From: Candidatus Heimdallarchaeota archaeon
GTDB taxonomy: Archaea; Asgardarchaeota; Heimdallarchaeia; Heimdallarchaeales; Kariarchaeaceae
Direction of reading: 5' to 3'
Length of the DNA stretch: 5,624 nt
Assembly: GCA_027016475.1 (NCBI GenBank)
Contig: JALUTL010000095.1
Span: forward strand, 1-5,624
A program made the position numbers and the translations under genes. Under the pieces are notes generated by a model. It was not told the DNA's origin, did no database searches, and worked only from the letters and a program-made list of their open reading frames with translations. Below, in pieces: positions 1-5,624 of this stretch (positions are counted from its first letter, which is position 1; the number at the start of each line of letters is the position of its first letter).

Positions 1-49
1 ATTCCAGAAACATTTATTAGAGCCGCTGAGAATAGAGAAAACATATCGG

Positions 50-86
50 GTCTCAATGAATGAGAATCCTAGTAATAGGTTGAAAC
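50..86 (+). CRISPR. Single CRISPR-repeat-like element (probable terminal or solitary repeat)
   Basis: This 37-bp element has the architecture of a type I repeat. Its ends are near-palindromic: GTCTCAA at 50-56 against TTGAAAC at 80-86, 6 of 7 pairing. An inner CCTA (68-71), loop GTAA (72-75), TAGG (76-79) forms a 4-bp hairpin directly before the 3' end. Cutting at the hairpin base would leave the 8-nt handle GTTGAAAC, matching the xTTGAAAC/G handle known for Cas6-processed type I-A/I-B crRNAs. This places the repeat on the plus strand, converging on the cas operon, so the array body would lie to the left. It ends 5 bp before the cas6 stop codon on the opposite strand. No second intact copy is visible: only GAAAC at 7-11 recurs, 38 nt upstream, a plausible spacer length. 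It could be a degenerate terminal repeat, a lone relic, or a chance inverted repeat. Confidence 0.55.
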
Positions 87-94
87 GGGTTTCA
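81..94. repeat. 14-bp palindrome across the cas6 stop codon
   Basis: TGAAAC-GG-GTTTCA is a perfect 6-bp inverted repeat with a 2-nt centre. Its left arm is the 3' end of the repeat-like element and its right arm contains the cas6 stop codon (92-94). No T-run follows on either strand, so it is not a convincing intrinsic terminator. It may be chance, or a trace of a partial repeat duplication. Confidence 0.35.
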
Positions 95-844
95 TTTGAA
101 ATGCTTGATCTTGACTTTTCCGAATCCCATTGCCCGTTTGCCGCCGATTCCCCAGTTTTCCATGACTTGGATTAGCTGTCCCAGATGTTCCAGTCCCTCA
201 TTGTTTTCAACCACAAACTTCACATAGCCAATGGCGGCGGGAACTTTTGCAGTTTTGGTCAGGCTCACCTGCACGGACTTGAGCTGGAAGTTTGTGATGG
301 CTACCTGCTTTTCTATGCGTTGGGGGAGTTCATCATCCAGTTGCTGTCCTGTCAGCTGTTCGAAAGTTTTAGCTGCATTGTGCCACAGCTTTTCGATGTT
401 CGGGAACGGATTGGCCTGACGTTTCCTGTACGGGTCGGGGAAGACAGCTGGCGTCTGGAATCTGATGGCAAATCCGTATCCGGTTTTCGGGAGTTCTGGC
501 GGAACCGGATTGATTTTGGAGAACTGCACTTGGTACACGGGGCATGCCCTGTTGACAAGCTTGATTGTGCCGTAGTCATCTTCCACGATGATCCTGAGAA
601 TGGTTTGGGACAGTTCCTCATCGGTGGTTGCAACGCCGAGCGTGGCACCGTTGGAGGTCTTTGTGAGGGGGAACATCGAATATGGTCGTTCATGGTTGGA
701 GTCATGGAGTCTTTCCCAAAGGTTGGGGTTTTTCTGCTTCAGGTATGTCAGCAGTGCCCCCTGCGACACTTTCCCTGTAAATCCTCCGATGTGATGGTCG
801 GAAGGAAGGTCGATAAAAAATTGGAAGCGCTGGATGAATTTCAC
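92..844 (-). CDS. cas6: Cas6 family CRISPR pre-crRNA endoribonuclease
   Basis: Cas6 is a metal-independent RNase that cuts precursor crRNA within each repeat, leaving an 8-nt 5' handle. The 250-residue length fits the family (about 220-280). The clearest mark is the C-terminal glycine-rich loop GIGGKRAMGFG (232-242), followed by a short basic beta strand, as in RAMP-fold Cas6 proteins. Near the N-terminus, NPNLWERLHD (39-48) resembles the archaeal Cas6 segment carrying the catalytic histidine, making His47 the likely general acid/base. Arg53 may replace the catalytic lysine, and the tyrosine position appears to be Leu32; these rest on alignment by eye to a remembered Pyrococcus sequence. The start is GTG at 844, chosen because AGGAGG lies 7 nt upstream and the codon overlaps the cas3 stop (GTGA). 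It is the last gene visible in the operon, whereas cas6 more often precedes cas8 in type I-B loci. A repeat-like element, its probable substrate type, lies just beyond its stop. Confidence 0.93.
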   Translation of the reverse strand: MKFIQRFQFFIDLPSDHHIGGFTGKVSQGALLTYLKQKNPNLWERLHDSNHERPYSMFPLTKTSNGATLGVATTDEELSQTILRIIVEDDYGTIKLVNRACPVYQVQFSKINPVPPELPKTGYGFAIRFQTPAVFPDPYRKRQANPFPNIEKLWHNAAKTFEQLTGQQLDDELPQRIEKQVAITNFQLKSVQVSLTKTAKVPAAIGYVKFVVENNEGLEHLGQLIQVMENWGIGGKRAMGFGKVKIKHFK

Positions 845-3432
845 TCGGAATCCTCCTCTGGTTTTGTTTTGATTGTCAGGCCCATTTCTTCGGAATACTC
901 GTACCAGTCTTTCTTGAGGACAGGTGGTGAATTTTTCATGCGGGGTTGCAGCTTGTTTGCATCCTGCAGTTGCTCTTTTTTGATGTAGGCCGGTATGAGC
1001 AGATCCGCTGACTTGAGCAGTCCTCGTTTGGCATACTTGGTGTATTCATTCCAATCATGCTCAAGAAGCACATCGACAGTGACCCGTTCTCTGTTTTCCA
1101 TGATCTGGTCGATCCAAGGGCGAAATGTGCCGGGAACGATGCTGGTCTTGAAGTTTGAAATGGTTTCATGGCTGGTTGCGTTGGTGAATGCCTGCTCTCC
1201 TGTTTCTTTCCAGTACTCTTCAGTGTACAGGTTGTTGATCAAGGTAATGAGGTCAATCTCAGACAGTTCAGATCCGTTGCAGGATTCAAGAAGGTGTTTG
1301 GATTTTTCAAGCAGGGTTTTGTCATAGATGAGGTTGGCATATTCACCTGGAGAGGCAATATGGACATTTGGTTTTTGAAGAGGGCGTGTGCCTGCCCGGT
1401 TGATACGTCCCAATCTTTGGACTAGTGCGTCCAGCGGTGCAAGAGTAATGATGCCCAGTTCGAAGTCTATGTCCAGGCTGACTTCGACGACCTGCGTGGC
1501 GACAAGAATTTTGCCGTCAGATGGTTCTTCTATGATCCTTCTTTCTTTTTTCTGTCTGTCCCCATATTTGAAGCGTGAATGGAGCAGTATGGTATCCTTT
1601 TTTGGAAACATGCTCTTGACAATAAGATATGCCGACTGTGCGTCCCTGACTGTGTTGCAAATGATCAGTGTGCTTTCGGCCTGTTGAATTTCATGTGAAA
1701 GTTTCGGGATAAGCTCAGCTATGTTGCTGTCATGGTGCTTGATCTTGTGCCTTTTGCGTTCAATGAACTGCTTGTCGACAGGGTCATTTGCATCAGGTTC
1801 GATGTATGGGATGTCACTCCGGATATGTGTATGAATGAGGTTTTTGAGCAGATCGGGAAATGTTGCGGACATGAAGAGGACTTTGGCATCGAACTGCTCA
1901 ATCAATGTTTTTGCTAGGTTCAGGATGAGTCCTGTCAAATTGCTGTCGTATGAATGGATTTCATCGAACACCACGAGGCATTTGGTAAAGTCGCAGACCA
2001 TTGGTTCCCAGCCCTGTCCCTGCATCATCACTTTGAGCAGTTGATGAGGTGTAGTTACCTTGATGGGATAGAAGATTTCCTGTGCTAACCTTGCCATGTC
2101 ATTGGCAATATAGGATTTCACCTTGGACAAATCCTTACCGAAAAGCCTCTTCCAGTTGGGGCTGTCCAGGACAAATGAAGAAAATGGTTCCGTTTTCTGG
2201 CTTTTCACTATTGTCAATGGTTCGTTTATGCTTTTTTCCATTTCCTTCAGCTTTTCCCTCCTTGTAAGGTTTGTTTGATCGTCATCAAGCAGGTGGAAAT
2301 AGACATTTGCGGCCCGGGAATGGTGGAGTGCAACCACCTTGTATCCTTCATTGAGCTGAAGGAACTTCGTCCATCGCTTGAACATGGCATTGATTGAAGC
2401 CTGTATTGGCAACACGTAGAATATGCGTGAAAGGCCTTGTTCCTGTTGCTGATTGTGTTTCAGCCAGTTGAATGCGGCTTCGGTTTTCCCAGATCCTGTA
2501 GGAGCACGAAGCATTGCAGTGCCATTCTTTCCGATTTTTTCTTGGAACGGACGGAGGGAGCTTCTTTTTGGAGCAACCTCATATTTTGCCAAATCGGGTG
2601 TATGCGGGACATAATTGTTGCTTCCGCTCGCCAAATGGTCGCCTACAGTTACCAATGAACGGACAAGTGAAATGAAAAACTTGTCTTGGGGAGATGGAAG
2701 CAGTTTCCAATCTACTATTCCTTTTCCATATCCGAAATTGCTGAAATTTTCGAGCATTCCATCTACAAAATTCCCGAAGGTGCAAAGTATCTCGTCAACT
2801 GAGGGCACTTCCAATTCATGGGGAAGCCATTGATCGTCGATCAGTTGTCTGGCCCAGTCGTCCTGTTGAAGGTTGTTGAGGATTTCCTTCCATGTCTCCT
2901 GTAGCAAGTCCTTGTTGCATAGCGTTTCCTCCCACATGATCCTGAATTGGGCGTTTGGCGGCCATTGTTCCTCTGGGATGGGTTCAGGCCATCCCGCTAC
3001 TGATTCTTTGTACGGTTTATGATGGACAACAATTGAAAGGTAGATAGCGAAGAACCTAACAGGGTGATCCAGATATTGCTTCAGGTTTCTGAAATTGTGG
3101 ACGAAAAGTGCGGCAGAAACAATTTCATGCCTTCTTCCTTTCCAGCTTGGTCTTTCTGGATGTTTGATCATTTCCTGAAAGCCTGCTGCTGCTTTTCCAA
3201 GATCATGCACCAGAGCCCCAATGAAGCAGCATTTGTAGACATCATCCTTTATGGCTTCATCAATCAAGATTCTTGTGGCGGCAGTCAGAGCAGCGGATGC
3301 CGCCTCAATACTGTGCTGCACCAGATCGACTCCACCCTTGTCATGACTCTTTGCCATCAGAGGCGGTTTTGTACCATGGTCAAAATAGCAGTCAGCTTTA
3401 GCTGTGTTTTTGAAAATCCCTTTTCCAAACAA
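841..3432 (-). CDS. cas3: Cas3 HD nuclease-helicase
   Basis: Cas3 is recruited to the DNA-bound Cascade complex, unwinds the target with ATP, and degrades the displaced strand. Numbering is from the TTG at 3432 (863 residues). The N-terminal HD nuclease shows His40, His76-Asp77 (ALVHDLGK), His102 (RRHE), His137-His138 and Asp265 (VGDHLAS), so the metal-binding set looks complete. The SF2 helicase follows: Walker A APTGSGKTE (310-318), DEIH (490-493), SAT (522-524), motif V ATQVVEVSLDID (645-656) and motif VI QRLGRINRAG (672-681). A C-terminal region of about 120 residues follows. The frame stays open to a TTG at 3498, but that start would overlap cas5 by 65 nt. The TTG at 3432 has AGGTGG 7 nt upstream and begins 1 nt after the cas5 stop, so I prefer it. 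The first in-frame ATG (codon 26, 3355-3357) lies just before the HD domain and has no good ribosome site. The gene looks intact, and its stop overlaps the cas6 start. Function is near certain; only the start is open. Confidence 0.95.
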   Translation of the reverse strand: MFGKGIFKNTAKADCYFDHGTKPPLMAKSHDKGGVDLVQHSIEAASAALTAATRILIDEAIKDDVYKCCFIGALVHDLGKAAAGFQEMIKHPERPSWKGRRHEIVSAALFVHNFRNLKQYLDHPVRFFAIYLSIVVHHKPYKESVAGWPEPIPEEQWPPNAQFRIMWEETLCNKDLLQETWKEILNNLQQDDWARQLIDDQWLPHELEVPSVDEILCTFGNFVDGMLENFSNFGYGKGIVDWKLLPSPQDKFFISLVRSLVTVGDHLASGSNNYVPHTPDLAKYEVAPKRSSLRPFQEKIGKNGTAMLRAPTGSGKTEAAFNWLKHNQQQEQGLSRIFYVLPIQASINAMFKRWTKFLQLNEGYKVVALHHSRAANVYFHLLDDDQTNLTRREKLKEMEKSINEPLTIVKSQKTEPFSSFVLDSPNWKRLFGKDLSKVKSYIANDMARLAQEIFYPIKVTTPHQLLKVMMQGQGWEPMVCDFTKCLVVFDEIHSYDSNLTGLILNLAKTLIEQFDAKVLFMSATFPDLLKNLIHTHIRSDIPYIEPDANDPVDKQFIERKRHKIKHHDSNIAELIPKLSHEIQQAESTLIICNTVRDAQSAYLIVKSMFPKKDTILLHSRFKYGDRQKKERRIIEEPSDGKILVATQVVEVSLDIDFELGIITLAPLDALVQRLGRINRAGTRPLQKPNVHIASPGEYANLIYDKTLLEKSKHLLESCNGSELSEIDLITLINNLYTEEYWKETGEQAFTNATSHETISNFKTSIVPGTFRPWIDQIMENRERVTVDVLLEHDWNEYTKYAKRGLLKSADLLIPAYIKKEQLQDANKLQPRMKNSPPVLKKDWYEYSEEMGLTIKTKPEEDSE
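852..857 (-). promoter_or_regulatory. Ribosome binding site of cas6
   Basis: AGGAGG lies inside the 3' end of cas3, 7 nt before the cas6 GTG. It decides the start and, with the 4-nt GTGA overlap, indicates coupled translation of cas3 and cas6. Confidence 0.8.
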
Positions 3433-3433
3433 T

Positions 3434-4099
3434 CTACTTCCACCTGTGAATATAAAAGACTCGATGCCCCAAATCAGGCAAACAAACAAGGTTCGCAAAG
3501 TTCACTTCCTGCTCCTCTTGTGGAAGTGCAAGAAATGTCCTGACATTCTGTGGCTTGCGCACTCTTCCATCTACATAGTCAAAATGTTCGGGAAGATTGT
3601 GGATCATGCCATTGGCAGGCAGTCTTTGTCCCAATTCAATTGGCAGCAGCGTGCCATGGAGCTTTCCCTTTTCCACAGGGTTGGTCTCCAATATTCTGAG
3701 ATCTTCTACAGCCACAAGATCCTGCGATCTTCCCAAGAAGAGTGGTCGTTTTGGACGGTCCAGAATGTCCTCGAATTCCAGATTGGTCAGAATCAATTCA
3801 AGTTCAGGGAAGAGATGCATTTGTCTTGTCCTGACAGCTGTGCTTTTGTACTTGTAGCTACCATTGTCCTTCCGTTCCCATCTATGGAATTTTTCCAGAT
3901 CCTTTGCTTCGCCATGATAGGTATACCTGAATCCGATTTGGGTTTCATCTGGTTTTACCTCAGAATCCTTCGCAAAGGAAAGCAGTCCCAATATTGTGCT
4001 GTACGGAGGGACGGTCAGTGATACCTGATCTCCTGAGATGGTATATGCAATCCGAAATGATGCACTTAACCCTGTCAGTCGAGCATAGACAACTTCCAT
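3434..4099 (-). CDS. cas5: Cas5 (Cas5t-like), Cascade subunit capping the crRNA 5' handle
   Basis: Cas5 is a RAMP-fold protein that binds the 5' handle of the mature crRNA and joins Cas8 to the Cas7 backbone. At 221 residues it is typical for the family. Recognisable blocks are the opening strand MEVVYARLTGLSASFR (1-16), the Cas5 signature PPYSTILGLLSFA (31-43), TRQMHLFPE (91-99) and the strongly typical PKRPLFLGRSQDLV (116-129). The sequence ends at HRWK. It begins with ATG at 4099, with AGGGGA 6 nt upstream, 10 nt after the cas7 stop. A dedicated Cas6 is present, so a processing role such as that of type I-C Cas5d is not expected. Overall likeness is to Cas5t/DevS proteins that accompany Cst2/DevR Cas7, which supports type I-B. 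The exact subfamily was not tested by search. Confidence 0.92.
   Translation of the reverse strand: MEVVYARLTGLSASFRIAYTISGDQVSLTVPPYSTILGLLSFAKDSEVKPDETQIGFRYTYHGEAKDLEKFHRWERKDNGSYKYKSTAVRTRQMHLFPELELILTNLEFEDILDRPKRPLFLGRSQDLVAVEDLRILETNPVEKGKLHGTLLPIELGQRLPANGMIHNLPEHFDYVDGRVRKPQNVRTFLALPQEEQEVNFANLVCLPDLGHRVFYIHRWK
3440..3445 (-). promoter_or_regulatory. Ribosome binding site deciding the cas3 TTG start
   Basis: AGGTGG lies within the last cas5 codons, 7 nt before the in-frame TTG at 3432. This spacing, together with the 1-nt gap after the cas5 stop, favours that TTG over the TTG at 3498 and the internal ATG at 3357. Confidence 0.6.
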
Positions 4100-4105
4100 C
4101 TTGCT

Positions 4106-4111
4106 TCCCCT
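4106..4111 (-). promoter_or_regulatory. Ribosome binding site of cas5
   Basis: AGGGGA lies 6 nt before the cas5 ATG and begins in the cas7 stop codon (TAG at 4112-4110). It supports the ATG at 4099 as the start. Confidence 0.7.
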
Positions 4112-5201
4112 ATTTCAAATCCTTAGCAAGCATTTCTGCGACCTGTATAGGGGTGTCCACAACTATTGTGACCCCTTCAACTTCTCCAAGGTTTCTGACC
4201 TCCTCATCATTGGCGAGATAGCCCCGTAACACTCCTATGTAAAATGGGGTGGTGAACCTGTCCTTGTAATCCTTAATCAGTTCCTTTAATGCCTCCACAT
4301 TGAGTGATGGCTTGCCACTGTCGTTTGAAATGAGATGCTCAAAGGGAATGACCCCTACACCCATTCCTGCGACCATCAGAAGGGAAGGATTCAGGCTTGT
4401 CCCGAACTGCGCCATTTTTGCACCTCCGTTCAACCTAGCAATGGACTTCACCAAAGCACTTGCAAGTTCATTTTGGTACTTGACAAGGTCTCCTTTGCGC
4501 ACAACTATTTCTCCGTTGCTGTAGACTGGATGTTCCTTTACCTCGATCAAGTCCTTGTGTTTCTCCTTAAGATAGGGATCCAATTCCTGAGAAACTTTTC
4601 CTTTTTTCTCAAAGACCCCCAATCTGTAGACTTCCAAAGAGAAGAGGGCCATGAGCTCAGCAGCATAGAACTCTGTTGTGTATGGAAGTGGTGTATCATC
4701 TGCAAGATGGACAAAGCCCTGATCTTTAGTGACACTGATCAGTCCATCCACGCCTCTCAAAATTGATGATTTGAAGGCTGATGGACGAACCAATTGCTCA
4801 GAGGGGATGTGATCTCGCTTGATTCTTTCGTCCTTTGGATTGACATCCTTGCCCGAAGCAAACATGTATCCAAAGATGTCGTCTTCTGGATAGGTAATCG
4901 GATCCAACTTGCCTGCAACCTTGTTGGTGCTTCCATCATTGTTCCATCCGATTGCTTCAATTTCACTTTTTGGCCAACCAGTTTGGTCAATCAGGGTATT
5001 CCTAAGCCATCTTCTCCAAGCTTGAGATGAGACGTATGGTACCCGTGTTTTGTTGTACCAAAACGATTTCACTGTTGATGTGTTCTTGTCCTCCCCCGAA
5101 CCTAGTCCTGCCCCATTGAGGAATGAACTTGGTGCGTGGATGAGGAATGCGCCGTTGATATGTGTCGTCTTTCGCTTGACTATTTCTTTTATTGTTGTCA
5201 T
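4110..5201 (-). CDS. cas7: Cas7 backbone protein, Cst2/DevR family (type I-B)
   Basis: Cas7 is the repeated subunit that wraps the spacer part of the crRNA and forms the spine of Cascade. The 363-residue protein carries Cst2/DevR features in order: a HINGAFLIHAPSSFLNGAG segment (14-32), the conserved PYVSSQAWRRWLRNTL (55-70), PEDDIFGYMFA (105-115), VRPSAFKSSIL (138-148), YTTEFYAAELMALFSLE (174-190) and ARLNGGAKMAQFG (255-267). A charged, lysine-rich stretch at about 198-224 may be a surface insertion, and the length is towards the upper end for the family. The start is ATG at 5201, with AGGAGG 6 nt upstream. That site lies in the last codons of the preceding gene, which stops 1 nt before this ATG. 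DevR of Myxococcus belongs to the same family and is known for a developmental regulatory effect, but nothing here indicates such a role. Confidence 0.95.
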   Translation of the reverse strand: MTTIKEIVKRKTTHINGAFLIHAPSSFLNGAGLGSGEDKNTSTVKSFWYNKTRVPYVSSQAWRRWLRNTLIDQTGWPKSEIEAIGWNNDGSTNKVAGKLDPITYPEDDIFGYMFASGKDVNPKDERIKRDHIPSEQLVRPSAFKSSILRGVDGLISVTKDQGFVHLADDTPLPYTTEFYAAELMALFSLEVYRLGVFEKKGKVSQELDPYLKEKHKDLIEVKEHPVYSNGEIVVRKGDLVKYQNELASALVKSIARLNGGAKMAQFGTSLNPSLLMVAGMGVGVIPFEHLISNDSGKPSLNVEALKELIKDYKDRFTTPFYIGVLRGYLANDEEVRNLGEVEGVTIVVDTPIQVAEMLAKDLK

Positions 5202-5202
5202 T

Positions 5203-5624
5203 TTATTCCTCCTGTGTAGTTTTCTCTTCCCATAATTGGGAGAGCCTGTATTGGTTAAAGAATATTCTGAGCTTAAATCTCAGATCTCTCCAAGAAAATT
5301 TATTGTTGGAATCAAATCCTGCATCGAACCAATCAAATTCCGGAATCAGCTCTGGAGATTCAATTTCCTTAAGCAGTCTTTCATTTATTTGGTTGAGCAG
5401 AGTATTTGGCCCCAACTGACCTCTTTTCAGGTCTGCATCCATTTCCCTGAAAAATCTTCCTGCTCCTATCTTCCTGATTCTAACTTTTGCATAATTTGCA
5501 AGCCTATTGCAGACCGAAGGGCTAAAACCACTGGTTTGCGCAAGATCATCAAAAGATTCAATTGCTGGAAAAGTTGCATCTGTCAATTCTTCCTTAATCA
5601 ACAATGCAGTTGTTACAATTCTAA
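5203..5624 (-). CDS. C-terminal part of the gene upstream of cas7, probably Cas8
   Basis: The reading frame is open to the right edge with no stop, so this is the 3' end of a longer gene, at least 139 codons. The TTG at 5604 that gives a 133-residue frame has no special claim to be the real start. Gene order suggests Cas8 (Cst1/Cas8b1-type), the large Cascade subunit that reads the PAM and recruits Cas3: in Tneap- and Dev-type loci it directly precedes cas7. The visible sequence does not give a family signature I can name. It is mostly charged and helical in character, for example KVRIRKIGAGRFFREMDADLKRG-type stretches and a final aromatic-rich WRDLRFKLRIFFNQYRLSQLW helix. This suits the helical-bundle C-terminus of Cas8, which replaces or encodes the small subunit. 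It ends in TAA at 5203, 1 nt before cas7. Confidence in a coding gene is high; confidence in the Cas8 name is moderate. Confidence 0.65.
   Translation of the reverse strand, partial: RIVTTALLIKEELTDATFPAIESFDDLAQTSGFSPSVCNRLANYAKVRIRKIGAGRFFREMDADLKRGQLGPNTLLNQINERLLKEIESPELIPEFDWFDAGFDSNNKFSWRDLRFKLRIFFNQYRLSQLWEEKTTQEE
5208..5213 (-). promoter_or_regulatory. Ribosome binding site of cas7
   Basis: A full AGGAGG lies 6 nt before the cas7 ATG and inside the final codons of the upstream gene. This suggests translational coupling and fixes the cas7 start. As the strongest consensus in the operon, it fits the need for several Cas7 copies per complex. Confidence 0.85.

Noticed and set aside
1..49. 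A second full CRISPR repeat at the left edge
   Set aside because: Only five contiguous bases (GAAAC, 7-11) match the repeat end; the other visible bases differ.
81..94. Intrinsic terminator for the cas operon
   Set aside because: The palindrome has a 2-nt loop, overlaps the cas6 stop codon and is not followed by a T-run on the minus strand.
185..988. A 267-codon open frame on the plus strand opposite cas6 and the end of cas3
   Set aside because: It lies wholly antisense to two well-supported genes, its product is cysteine-rich without recognisable motifs, and no ribosome site is evident. It is a codon-bias shadow.
3433..3498. TTG at 3498 as the true cas3 start
   Set aside because: It would overlap cas5 by 65 nt and add a hydrophobic stretch atypical of Cas3, and a better ribosome site serves the TTG at 3432.
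3404..4021. A 205-codon open frame on the plus strand opposite cas5
   Set aside because: It is antisense to a clear Cas5 and its translation shows no domain pattern.
5203..5604. A stand-alone 133-residue gene starting at TTG 5604
   Set aside because: The same frame continues without a stop to the window edge and no good ribosome site precedes that TTG, so it is more likely the tail of a longer gene.

Overview
This window is part of a class 1 CRISPR-Cas effector operon, all on the minus strand, so it reads from right to left. In transcription order it holds the 3' end of a probable cas8 (cut by the right edge), cas7 (Cst2/DevR family), cas5 (Cas5t-like), cas3 (HD nuclease fused to a helicase) and cas6. 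The Cst2/DevR-type Cas7, a Cas5t-like Cas5, a single-chain HD-helicase Cas3 and a Cas6 point to type I-B (Tneap/DevTRS branch). The subtype is inferred because most of Cas8 lies outside the window. No cas1, cas2 or cas4 is visible.

Layout from right to left: 5624-5203 probable Cas8 C-terminus; 1-nt gap; 5201-4110 cas7; 10-nt gap; 4099-3434 cas5; 1-nt gap to the preferred TTG start of cas3 at 3432, which ends at 841; 4-nt overlap; 844-92 cas6. Each internal gene has a purine-rich ribosome binding site 6-7 nt from its start. Most of these sit in the last codons of the gene before, so this looks like one transcript with translational coupling. The operon promoter must lie to the right of the window.

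The 91 bases left of the cas6 stop hold no gene. They contain a 37-bp CRISPR-repeat-like element at 50-86, with near-palindromic ends, a small CCTA/TAGG hairpin and a TTGAAAC 3' end that would serve as a crRNA 5' handle. Read on the plus strand it looks like the last repeat of an array converging on the operon, or a solitary repeat or mini-array. No second intact copy is visible.

How the parts work together: Cas6 cuts precursor crRNA beside the repeat hairpin. Cas5 caps the 5' handle, several Cas7 copies coat the spacer RNA, and Cas8 (perhaps with a small subunit translated from its own 3' end) recognises the PAM and holds the complex. Cas3 is then recruited to unwind and degrade the DNA target.

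The organism is a bacterium with strong AGGAGG-type Shine-Dalgarno sites, mixed codon use and moderate GC. The strong SD sites argue against a typical Bacteroidetes host, but the lineage cannot be named from this window.
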